Source of the DNA: Thiogranum sp963752745
Lineage (GTDB): Bacteria > Pseudomonadota > Gammaproteobacteria > DSM-19610
Assembly (NCBI GenBank): GCA_963752745.1
Contig: CAVWAK010000022.1
Span: forward strand, 1 to 64,000
DNA: 64,000 nt
Direction: 5' to 3'
In this document: positions 36,145 through 42,687 of the stretch, in pieces
Layout of the letters: each line of letters starts with the position of its first letter
How positions within the stretch are numbered: the first letter of the stretch is position 1
Notes under the pieces: generated by a model
The model's input: the letters and a program-made list of their open reading frames with translations, nothing else
Told to the model about the DNA's origin: nothing
Database searches by the model: none
Made by a program: the position numbers and the translations under genes

Positions 36145-36474
36145 ATGAAGCGATTTATTCCGGTCAGTTTTTTGATTATTTCAGGTGTGCTGAGTGCCGA
36201 TTCACATCCGTGGCAATTGAGTGCGGACACCTGGGCGCGGCCACGTGACGGCCAGGTGGTAACACAGATGGTGCCGTTGCCAGACGTGGTGGCCAGCTGG
36301 TCGGAAGACCCCGGTCAACGTTTGATTATCCGCTATCCGGGAGGCGAGGACGGCCAGCTATGGGCTTACGAACTGCGCTCCTGGCTGGTCTCCCTGGGTG
36401 TGCCACTGGAGAGCCAGGAACTGGTAGCGGGCAGTGAACAGGCTGGTCAAATTGAAATTGAACTATCGAGGTAA
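36145..36474 (+). CDS. Small exported protein of unknown function
   Basis: A 109-residue protein that I do not recognise. It begins with a short hydrophobic signal-like segment (FIPVSFLIISGVLSA) and then a compact acidic domain containing GGEDGQLWAYELRSWLVSLGVP. It lies 34 bases after yhdP and 6 bases before a nitrilase-family gene, so it is probably cotranscribed and may act in the periplasm. There are no cysteines in the mature part. Confidence 0.7.
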   Translation: MKRFIPVSFLIISGVLSADSHPWQLSADTWARPRDGQVVTQMVPLPDVVASWSEDPGQRLIIRYPGGEDGQLWAYELRSWLVSLGVPLESQELVAGSEQAGQIEIELSR

Positions 36475-36480
36475 CAGGAC

Positions 36481-37302
36481 GTGACGACTGTCTCTTGCAT
36501 ACAAATGGCTTCCGGACCCAACATTGGACCGAACTTGCTGGAAGCTGAGCGGCTCATCGGGATGGCAGTGGACAAAGGTGCCAGCCTGATCGTATTGCCG
36601 GAGAACTTTGCCATTATGGGCAAGGAAGAGGCTGACAAGGTGGCGGTGCGTGAAACCGATGGTGAAGGCCCTGTCCAGGATTTCTTGTCGCAGCAGGCAA
36701 GCAAGCACGGGGTCTGGCTGGTGGGGGGAACCGTCCCCATGGTGTCCGGGGATGATAACAAGATCCGTGCTGCCAGCCTCTTGTACAATGATCAGGGGCA
36801 ACAGGTTGCGCGCTACGACAAGATTCATCTATTCGACGTATCGGTGGTCGAAAATGGTGAGCGTTATACGGAATCAGATACCATTGAAGCCGGCGATCAG
36901 GCCGTTGTCGTTGATACACCCTTTGGAAAGCTTGGGCTTTCCGTTTGCTACGATCTGCGTTTTCCAGAACTGTTTCGTACCATGCTTGATCAGGGCATGG
37001 AGTTGCTGGCGCTACCATCAGCTTTCACGGCAATTACCGGGCGTGCTCACTGGGAACCACTGGTGCGAGCGCGCGCTATAGAAAACCTGTGTTACGTCCT
37101 GGCTGCAGGCCAGGGCGGTTATCACGTTAATGGGCGGGAAACCTACGGTCACAGTATGATTGTTGATCCATGGGGTCAGGTCATGAACGAGCTGGCCAAC
37201 GGTTCCGGCCTGGTGTGTGCCGATATCGATATGGATCGGCTGCGTAATATCAGGCGTACTTTTCCGTGTCTTGAGCATCGCAATATAGTCTGCCGGGTCT
37301 AG
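36481..37302 (+). CDS. Nitrilase-family amidase (deaminated-glutathione amidase-like, Nit1)
   Basis: A 273-residue carbon-nitrogen hydrolase. The catalytic triad is visible: Glu41 (LPENFAI), Lys114 (RYDKIHLFDV) and Cys156 (LSVCYDLRFPELFR). The Nit1/NitFhit subgroup, which repairs deaminated glutathione, has the same motif spacing, so that activity is likely but inferred. The start is GTG 36481. In many gammaproteobacteria this gene stands between yhdP and tldD; tldD is not here. Confidence 0.88.
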   Translation: MTTVSCIQMASGPNIGPNLLEAERLIGMAVDKGASLIVLPENFAIMGKEEADKVAVRETDGEGPVQDFLSQQASKHGVWLVGGTVPMVSGDDNKIRAASLLYNDQGQQVARYDKIHLFDVSVVENGERYTESDTIEAGDQAVVVDTPFGKLGLSVCYDLRFPELFRTMLDQGMELLALPSAFTAITGRAHWEPLVRARAIENLCYVLAAGQGGYHVNGRETYGHSMIVDPWGQVMNELANGSGLVCADIDMDRLRNIRRTFPCLEHRNIVCRV

Positions 37303-37366
37303 TAAGTCCGGCAATATTTGCCTGGGGATCGTCCACGCAGAAGCGGCGTTGGCGTCTTTTCAGCGT

Positions 37367-37867
37367 TTAGCTGTAATCACGGATATAACGAAACAGTGCA
37401 CGGCTTGATTTCGGGGGCTTGCCTGCAGCGAGTTCTTTTTTTGCCTGGCGCACCAGTTGCCGCAGGTGCTGGCGGTCAGCTGTCGGGTGGGATTCCAGGA
37501 ACTCTTCAATTGCCACATCTGCTTCCGCGATCATGCGATCGCGCCAGTCTTCCAGAGCATGATGTTTACGTGCCTGGTGACGAGTTTCCAGGCGCAACTG
37601 CTCAAAATATTGCTGGATAGGTTCCGGGTTTATATCGCGCATCAGCTTGCCGATGTACTGGAGCTGGCGCTTGCGCGCGCCGCGGGAGTGCACGCGTTTG
37701 GCCTCTGTCAGTGCGGCAATAAGGTCGTCGGGTAGCCGCAAGGCCTGCCAGGTGCTTTCCGGCACTTCAAGCAATTCCGTTCCCAGCTGCTGCAACGCGT
37801 GCGCGTCCCGTTTCAGCTGACTTTTGCTGGGCGGCAGTTCTTCGATATCGAATTCGTCGTCTTGCAT
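37367..37867 (-). CDS. darP: Dual-action ribosome maturation protein DarP (YjgA)
   Basis: A 166-residue, highly charged helical DUF615 protein. The N-terminus PPSKSQLKRDAHALQQLG and the C-terminal KPPKSSRALFRYIRD are diagnostic. It associates with the 50S subunit and aids its maturation. It is convergent with the nitrilase gene. In related genomes it is flanked by tldD and pmbA; neither is in the window. Confidence 0.93.
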   Translation of the reverse strand: MQDDEFDIEELPPSKSQLKRDAHALQQLGTELLEVPESTWQALRLPDDLIAALTEAKRVHSRGARKRQLQYIGKLMRDINPEPIQQYFEQLRLETRHQARKHHALEDWRDRMIAEADVAIEEFLESHPTADRQHLRQLVRQAKKELAAGKPPKSSRALFRYIRDYS

Positions 37868-37945
37868 GTGAGTTCAGATTCTACGGGCCAGGGGGTATTA
37901 TGAAACATTCAAAGGCGATAGCGCCACATTCGGTAAACTCGTAGT

Positions 37946-38464
37946 ATGAAGCCTTACAGAATGCAGTGTTACGTTGCCAGGCTGGACGATGCAGAGCGCA
38001 TCAATGCGGCGCTGATAGCGGACTTTCAGGCACTGCGGAATGATCCGGATCTAAAGCGCAGCCACTACTTCGGTGGGCGCTATGAGAATATTTATATCCC
38101 GCGATCACGCATGCCCGCGCTGGCGCCCGTGCTGAATGCGGCACAGCTGGCAGCAGCAGCCTATCTTCGCCGCTCTGGAGAGGAGTTATCAGTGGGTTTC
38201 TGGTTCAACGAGATGGGGCCGGGGCACAGTACATTACCGCACAGTCATGACGAAGACGATGAGCTGGCGTCCTGTGTATATTACGTTCGTGTTCCGGAGC
38301 ATTCTGGTGAGCTTATACTTCGGCAAGGGGCGCTCGCCACACACGTCACACCTGTAGAAGGAGAGTTTGTGTTCTTTTCCCCAAAAATCGTCCACGAGGT
38401 GACTGAAAATAAGAGTCAGCAAATGCGCCTGTCGGTTGGTATGAATTTTGGAGTACATGAGTAA
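37946..38464 (+). CDS. Putative 2-oxoglutarate/Fe(II)-dependent oxygenase-like protein
   Basis: A 172-residue protein resembling small 2OG-Fe(II) oxygenases of the TIGR02466 type. It has PHSHDEDDELASCVYYVRVP (His99/His101 and nearby acidic residues as candidate iron ligands), then GEFVFFSPKIVHEV with a distal His150, and an Arg161 that could bind 2-oxoglutarate. Substrate is unknown. It is followed after three bases by an unrecognised gene, so the two form a likely operon divergent from darP. If iron is not bound, a cupin-like role is the alternative. Confidence 0.65.
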   Translation: MKPYRMQCYVARLDDAERINAALIADFQALRNDPDLKRSHYFGGRYENIYIPRSRMPALAPVLNAAQLAAAAYLRRSGEELSVGFWFNEMGPGHSTLPHSHDEDDELASCVYYVRVPEHSGELILRQGALATHVTPVEGEFVFFSPKIVHEVTENKSQQMRLSVGMNFGVHE

Positions 38465-38467
38465 ACG

Positions 38468-38866
38468 ATGCCTGCTTCCGTGTTGTATTCAGTCATTCAG
38501 TCACCGGCCCATCCGAGGTTGTCCGGGTTATATGGTCGGCTCGGTATCGATGAATTGAAGTTTAATTCTGTGCGCAAGGCAATCAGCCAGCTGAAGAAAC
38601 AGCCGCCTGACTGGGTTGTTGCCGATTTTTCCTACGGCTACGCCAATAATTACGCCGGAGTTAATGTCAGCAACCTGGATGTGCTGCTCTCGAGCCTGCG
38701 CCGCTATGCCCCGGAGGCACGGGTTATCGTTCTGGCCGAAAAATCGGAATACCAGTATATAGACAAATTGAAAGCCCTGTTTACAGTGGATGTCGCATTG
38801 CAGTATCCGGTATCGGAGGCGCAAATAGAGGCGATACTAACCGATTCGGATGCAGCTACTGACTAG
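38468..38866 (+). CDS. Unknown protein, possible degenerate receiver-like fold
   Basis: A 132-residue cytoplasmic protein with no clear family. The middle (DWVVADFSYGYANNY, then LDVLLSSLRRYAPEARVIVLAEKSE) has the alternating strand/helix rhythm of a response-regulator receiver, with an aspartate where the phosphoacceptor would be and VIVLAE where the switch strand would be. The acidic pocket and the late lysine are not convincing, so this is speculation from pattern. It is translationally adjacent to the oxygenase-like gene, with a 3-base gap. Confidence 0.6.
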   Translation: MPASVLYSVIQSPAHPRLSGLYGRLGIDELKFNSVRKAISQLKKQPPDWVVADFSYGYANNYAGVNVSNLDVLLSSLRRYAPEARVIVLAEKSEYQYIDKLKALFTVDVALQYPVSEAQIEAILTDSDAATD

Positions 38867-39037
38867 AATGACGAGGGTGGCCGGCCGGCTATCGAGTGTG
38901 GAAGAGCATTTCCATAGTGCCTGTCCTGAGCGATTGGTAATCTGTGCATAAACGTCAGAGCCCGGTAGCGCATCGAGTGTGTCGGACGGCATCACAGGCT
39001 GCCCATGTTCACCGATCTCTGCAGCTATTCGTCGCAC
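38837..39037 (-). pseudogene. Histidine-kinase sensor-domain remnant
   Basis: A GTG-started frame overlapping the regulator's stop by 13 bases, exactly where its kinase should begin. The peptide LPGSDVYAQITNRSGQALWKCSST resembles, in parts, the periplasmic sensor segment of PhoQ-like kinases (VQITDAQGRVLWRS pattern). It then loses similarity and stops after 66 codons, running into the end of the convergent unknown gene. There is no HAMP, H-box or ATPase domain. I read it as the scar of a deleted kinase; similarity is judged by eye. Confidence 0.45.
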
Positions 39038-39702
39038 AGGGTAAAGCGGTAACCGCGATTGCGCAGGGTTTCGATAGGTTTCAGTGACCCGTCCGGATCC
39101 AGTTTCCTGCGCAGGCGGCCAATGATAACCTCGATTACGTTGCTGTCACGGTCGTCATCGTGTGGATAGAGGTAATCGGCCAGGTGGGCTTTGGAAACTG
39201 CTTCATTGGAATGCCGCATCAGGTATTCGAGCAGGCGGTACTCGAATGCGGTGACATCCAGGGAAACGCCGTTAAGAGATACCTGTTGTGTATCTGTGTT
39301 GAGTGCAATGCAACCGCATTCCAGCTCGGTTTTCGGGGCGCCTACTGCCCGGCGTAGCAGGGCCTTCAGGCGAGCCAGTAGCTCTTCCATTTGAAACGGT
39401 TTGACGAGGTAATCATCAGCACCGGCTTCCAGTCCCTCGACTTTTTCCTGCCAGCGACTGCGCGCGGTCAGAATCAACACAGGCAGGTTATACCCCTGAC
39501 CTCGCAAACGTTGAATAATCTCAATGCCGGAAAGGCCAGGCAGACCGATATCTATGATTGCCGCGTCCAGCGGGTACTCCGTTGCCAGGTACAGGCCCTC
39601 GTTACCGTCTGCGCTGGCGTCGACCACGTAGCCTTCAGCCTCTAGCCGCCGGCGGATATCCGTCTGCAGGCTGGTTTCGTCTTCAACAATCAGAATCCGC
39701 AT
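39025..39702 (-). CDS. OmpR/PhoP-family response regulator (orphan)
   Basis: A 225-residue two-component regulator. The receiver has the acidic pair Glu7-Asp8 (VEDE), phosphoacceptor Asp51 (IIDIGLPG), Thr79 and Lys101 (VKPF). The C-terminal winged helix has the OmpR pattern FEYRLLEYLMRHSNEAVSK ... IEVIIGRLRRKLDPDG ... TLRNRGYRF. ATG 39702 (MRILIVEDE) is chosen over 39723. It is intact, yet the cognate kinase is missing downstream; a PepSY gene lies just upstream on the same strand, as in PhoP/QseB-like modules. Confidence 0.92.
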   Translation of the reverse strand: MRILIVEDETSLQTDIRRRLEAEGYVVDASADGNEGLYLATEYPLDAAIIDIGLPGLSGIEIIQRLRGQGYNLPVLILTARSRWQEKVEGLEAGADDYLVKPFQMEELLARLKALLRRAVGAPKTELECGCIALNTDTQQVSLNGVSLDVTAFEYRLLEYLMRHSNEAVSKAHLADYLYPHDDDRDSNVIEVIIGRLRRKLDPDGSLKPIETLRNRGYRFTLCDE

Positions 39703-39704
39703 GA

Positions 39705-39941
39705 CTAGCGCCTGGAAATCCATGGTCTGTTGGTGGCATCGATCATGATGATGTGAACATTGCCAACTTTGCTCAAGTTTTTAGCGCAAAAGGCCGGAGA
39801 GTTTCTCTGCTGCACTGTTTTTACTCTCACCACGCGTCCCGGATATTCTTTAAGGGCGATATTCGCGGTTTCCTGCCGGAGCATCGTTTTACGCTCTTCG
39901 GGCTGCAGTGAGAGAATTGGCGGTAACAGGTGATTTATCAT
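39705..39941 (-). pseudogene. PepSY-domain protein lacking its signal peptide
   Basis: A 78-residue frame whose second half follows the PepSY pattern: ALKEYPGRVVRVKTVQQ ... VHIIMIDATN. PepSY proteins in such operons are exported, but this one has no signal peptide: an in-frame stop lies six codons before the only usable ATG, and the N-terminus (INHLLPPILSLQ) is the part that normally follows the leader. It is therefore probably a truncated gene, although a cytosolic product is not excluded. It ends 2 bases before the regulator start. Confidence 0.55.
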
Positions 39942-40002
39942 GCATGTTATCGACAGTTATCGGCAAACCGAGCTTACACCACGGGACATGCGCAAGGCCA
40001 TA

Positions 40003-40031
40003 CCGGCCAGCAGCACAGCGCTGTTGGCCGG
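40003..40031 (-). terminator. Stem-loop after the His-rich gene
   Basis: CCGGCCA and TGGCCGG form a perfect 7-bp stem with a 15-base loop, 12 bases after the stop of the His-rich gene. No T-run follows on the minus strand, so it may be an attenuator or an RNA-stability element rather than an intrinsic terminator. Confidence 0.35.
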
Positions 40032-40042
40032 TTCGGATGACG

Positions 40043-40456
40043 CTAGTCGCGAAAAATGACAGCCAGGTTGTCGGAGTACAGGCCGAGTATGAAGTCGACG
40101 TCATGGCGATAATTGTCGTGATGACCGCGGTAGTTATGGCCATAGTGGTGGCCGTGACCATAGCGCCGATGTGATGGATGGCCATGACCGCGGTAACCAC
40201 TGCGTTTGTGGTGACGGCTTCGATCCTTGTAGCCATGTTTATTTCCTTTCCGGTAGCTGTGCCAATTGCCATAATCACCGCGATGACCATGATCACTGTG
40301 CCCCCCGCGCTGGTTGGCTTTGACGCGATCCTGCTGGTAATGGCCTTGCTGGCCACGCTTGCTGTCCCCGGCGTTCGCGATCAGTGGTGAACACATCAGC
40401 CCAAGAGACAGCAGTGCAATCAGGGGTAAATTGTTGTATTTCGAATGCAGTTTCAT
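40043..40456 (-). CDS. Histidine-rich exported protein
   Basis: A 137-residue protein with a signal peptide (cleavage likely after SPLIANA, about residue 29). The mature part is extraordinarily rich in His, Gly, Arg and Tyr (about 40-117, repeated HGH, YRGH and GHHYGH units). It ends in the tail DFILGLYSDNLAVIFRD, which is predicted to be ordered. The His content suggests binding of Ni, Zn, Cu or Co in the periplasm, but no fixed metal site is definable. It lies upstream of the PepSY/regulator pair on the same strand. Confidence 0.75.
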   Translation of the reverse strand: MKLHSKYNNLPLIALLSLGLMCSPLIANAGDSKRGQQGHYQQDRVKANQRGGHSDHGHRGDYGNWHSYRKGNKHGYKDRSRHHKRSGYRGHGHPSHRRYGHGHHYGHNYRGHHDNYRHDVDFILGLYSDNLAVIFRD

Positions 40457-40677
40457 GATTCATTCTCCATCTGGTTAAGAACAATCGGGGCTGTCCCGAT
40501 GGCCATACAATAGAGCCAGGCAGATGAACGAAAGCTGAACAGGCATTTTGCTGCACCCCCGCATTCCGATAACCGGCTAGCTGACTGATCAGGGCTGACC
40601 GGACCGCCTTAATCCATTGATTATTGTGATGTAGCACACATTTCCTGCATCCAATGCGGGTCCACCGATATTTTTCC
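40457..40677. other. Intergenic region between the His-rich and DUF5666 genes (divergent)
   Basis: Together with 40678-40837 this 381-base spacer must hold promoters for both divergent genes. In this part I see no intact gene; open frames here antisense the His-rich leader and have no family features. Confidence 0.4.
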
Positions 40678-40706
40678 TTGCAAAAAAGTAACTATTTCAG
40701 GATTAT
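40678..40706 (+). promoter_or_regulatory. Candidate promoter of the DUF5666 lipoprotein
   Basis: TTGCAA (40678-40683), a 17-base AT-rich spacer and GATTAT (40701-40706) match sigma-70 elements at four of six bases each. Transcription would begin near 40713, just before the palindrome at 40723-40740. Confidence 0.4.
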
Positions 40707-40722
40707 GCTCATAACTTCAAAT

Positions 40723-40740
40723 TTGGGATTATTATCCCAA
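40723..40740 (+). promoter_or_regulatory. 18-bp perfect palindrome (operator candidate)
   Basis: TTGGGATTATTATCCCAA: 7-bp arms around a 4-base centre, 98 bases upstream of the DUF5666 gene and about +10 to +28 from the candidate start. The AT-rich, symmetric form suits a dimeric repressor site better than a terminator. Confidence 0.5.
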
Positions 40741-40837
40741 TTATGAAATTTCTGTCTGTGTATCCGGCTCCTCAGACATTGTTAAGAGTCGGTAGTCAGC
40801 AGGCGAATAATGAAACCGCCATAAAGGGAGTACTGAA

Positions 40838-42304
40838 ATGAAGTTTAAATACCTGTTTACTTGTATGAGCCTTGCACTGGCAGCGGGTGGATTAACGGCC
40901 TGTGGCGGTGGCGGTGGCGGCACTACCGGCACCAGCACCAGCACCAGCATCAGTAGCGTCGGCACCATCACGGGGTTCGGCAGCATCTATGTCAATGGCA
41001 TAGAGTTTGAGACAGATGGTTCCAGTTACCGTGTCGATGATGAGGATATGTTTGACGATTCATCACTCGCTGTCGGCATGAAAGTAAAGGTTGAAGGCAG
41101 TGTCAATGACGATGGCCGTACAGGAACCGCCAGCCGGGTTTTGTACGATGATGACGTCGAGGGGCCGATCGATGCCGGCAGTCTGACTGTCATAGACGCC
41201 AGCACCAGGACATTCACAATACTTGGCCTTTCGATCCGCGCTGATGCCACGCGCACCGTGTACGATGATGGCGCCAGTTTTGACGCTCTGGCCGAGGGTC
41301 AAAAACTGGAAATCAGTGGCTATTTCGACGGTAGCCAGATTGTTGCGTCACGCATCGAAAAGCAAAGTGACGCAGACGATGAGTTCGAACTGAAAGGTAC
41401 CGTAGCAAATTACGACGGCAGCACAGTTACGCTGACGTTGCAAAACGGTGTATCAGCCGGACCCTATACTGTGAGCGGAACGGCTGAACTTGATATTCCT
41501 GCTGATCCAGTCGGAACATTTGTCGAAATCAAACTCGTTGACCAGAGTGGCAGCCTGCTCGTCATCAGGATAGAGACAGATGACGATGACTTGCTTGATG
41601 ACGAGGATGAGGACGTCAGTATCCGCGGCATTCTGGAAGAAGATGGTAGTGGCGGCTTCCTCGTCAACGGGGTCTCGTTTGCCGTTGGCAGCAGTACTGA
41701 ATACGAGCCGGAGAGCCTGGAGAACAACCTGGTCGCTGGTATGGAGATCAAGGTTGAAGGCGATATGCAGGACAACGTATTGATTGCCGACGAGGTTGAG
41801 ACCGAGGACAGCGATATTGAAATCGAGGCACGCGTCCTGAACGTCGCATCCAGTGACGCGAAAAATGGCACCGTAACAGTGGATCTCGGAAACGGGCAGA
41901 GTCTCTCGGTGCGGACAGACAACAGCACACAGTTTGAAGATGACAGTGCGTCCGATCTTAATGATGATGGCAGTTTCAATCTGGATGAACTTGCAATAGG
42001 TAGCGATTTCGTAGAGATCGAGGCTTATCAAACTGATGCAGGCCAGTTGGTCGCCACCGGCATCGAACGCAAGGATGCGGGACAGAATACGCGCCTCGAG
42101 GCGCCTGTCGATAGTTTCGACGCCAATGTCTCCGTTACGCTTTTGGGAATAACTTATTCGGTTGACGGCACCACGGACTATGAGCTCAACGACGTTCCAG
42201 GCAATGGCACCAGCTTCTTCGCCACGCTGAATCCCGATGATTTTGTAAAAGTAAAAGACATTGAGCCTGATGGTATGGCTGAAGAGCTCGATCTGGAAGA
42301 TTGA
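40838..42304 (+). CDS. DUF5666-repeat lipoprotein
   Basis: A 488-residue lipoprotein: signal peptide with lipobox LTAC (Cys22), then a low-complexity Gly/Thr/Ser linker (CGGGGGGTTGTSTSTSIS). The rest is a tandem series of about five or six DUF5666-like beta units (GTITGFGSIYVNGIEFET, RGILEEDGSGGFLVNGVSF, and similar). Strongly acidic D/E-rich stretches link them (DDDDLLDDEDEDV). Its place at the cell surface or outer membrane is likely; function is unknown and calcium or metal binding is possible. GGGAG precedes the ATG. Confidence 0.85.
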   Translation: MKFKYLFTCMSLALAAGGLTACGGGGGGTTGTSTSTSISSVGTITGFGSIYVNGIEFETDGSSYRVDDEDMFDDSSLAVGMKVKVEGSVNDDGRTGTASRVLYDDDVEGPIDAGSLTVIDASTRTFTILGLSIRADATRTVYDDGASFDALAEGQKLEISGYFDGSQIVASRIEKQSDADDEFELKGTVANYDGSTVTLTLQNGVSAGPYTVSGTAELDIPADPVGTFVEIKLVDQSGSLLVIRIETDDDDLLDDEDEDVSIRGILEEDGSGGFLVNGVSFAVGSSTEYEPESLENNLVAGMEIKVEGDMQDNVLIADEVETEDSDIEIEARVLNVASSDAKNGTVTVDLGNGQSLSVRTDNSTQFEDDSASDLNDDGSFNLDELAIGSDFVEIEAYQTDAGQLVATGIERKDAGQNTRLEAPVDSFDANVSVTLLGITYSVDGTTDYELNDVPGNGTSFFATLNPDDFVKVKDIEPDGMAEELDLED

Positions 42305-42324
42305 ACCCTTAGTACGAAACACAA

Positions 42325-42365
42325 GGGGAGGGGGCGGTGCTGTTCAGTGCCGTTCCCCCTCCTTT
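42325..42365 (+). terminator. Probable terminator of the DUF5666 gene
   Basis: GGAGGGGG-CGG and CCG-TTCCCCCTCC form a long GC-rich stem with a small bulge, followed only by TTTCC. It is strong as a hairpin but has a short T-run. Confidence 0.45.
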
Positions 42366-42687
42366 CCTAGCGCTTTCCACCATGAACTCCTGCGTGTAGC
42401 AGAGGGACTCATGATTGGTCTGGTTTGCTCCTCCCTGTTAATGTGCTGCGGGTACCTGCCTGCATCCGTAGAATTGATATTGCTATTTCCGGCTGTCGGA
42501 AGTCCTGGTCGTGTTTTTGCCGTATTGCTTCCGCCAAAGTTGTGTTCAAGCTGGCTGAATGTCAGGATGGGCGTATGGCTTATGAATCCGGTTGTTTGGT
42601 TTCTGCTTTTTTTGGCCATCCGATGGCGGCCTGATTCGGCGAATATTAAAACGCTTTCTTACTTGTTCCGGGCTATATAATCAACAT
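42366..42687. other. Spacer before the HtrA-like gene
   Basis: About 320 bases. An 89-codon hydrophobic frame (42411-42680, AGAGGGA upstream) has no family resemblance and unusual composition, so I leave it uncalled. A TATAAT at 42676-42681 lies only seven bases before the HtrA-like ATG, with no good -35 element. Confidence 0.35.

Noticed and set aside
41453..42322. 289-codon open frame antisense to the DUF5666 gene
   Set aside because: A shadow caused by the Asp-rich repeats on the plus strand; no family pattern.
42411..42680. 89-codon hydrophobic frame before the HtrA-like gene
   Set aside because: It has a plausible ribosome site, but the sequence matches no family and many Cys/Trp/Pro residues look random. 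Left as a possibility.
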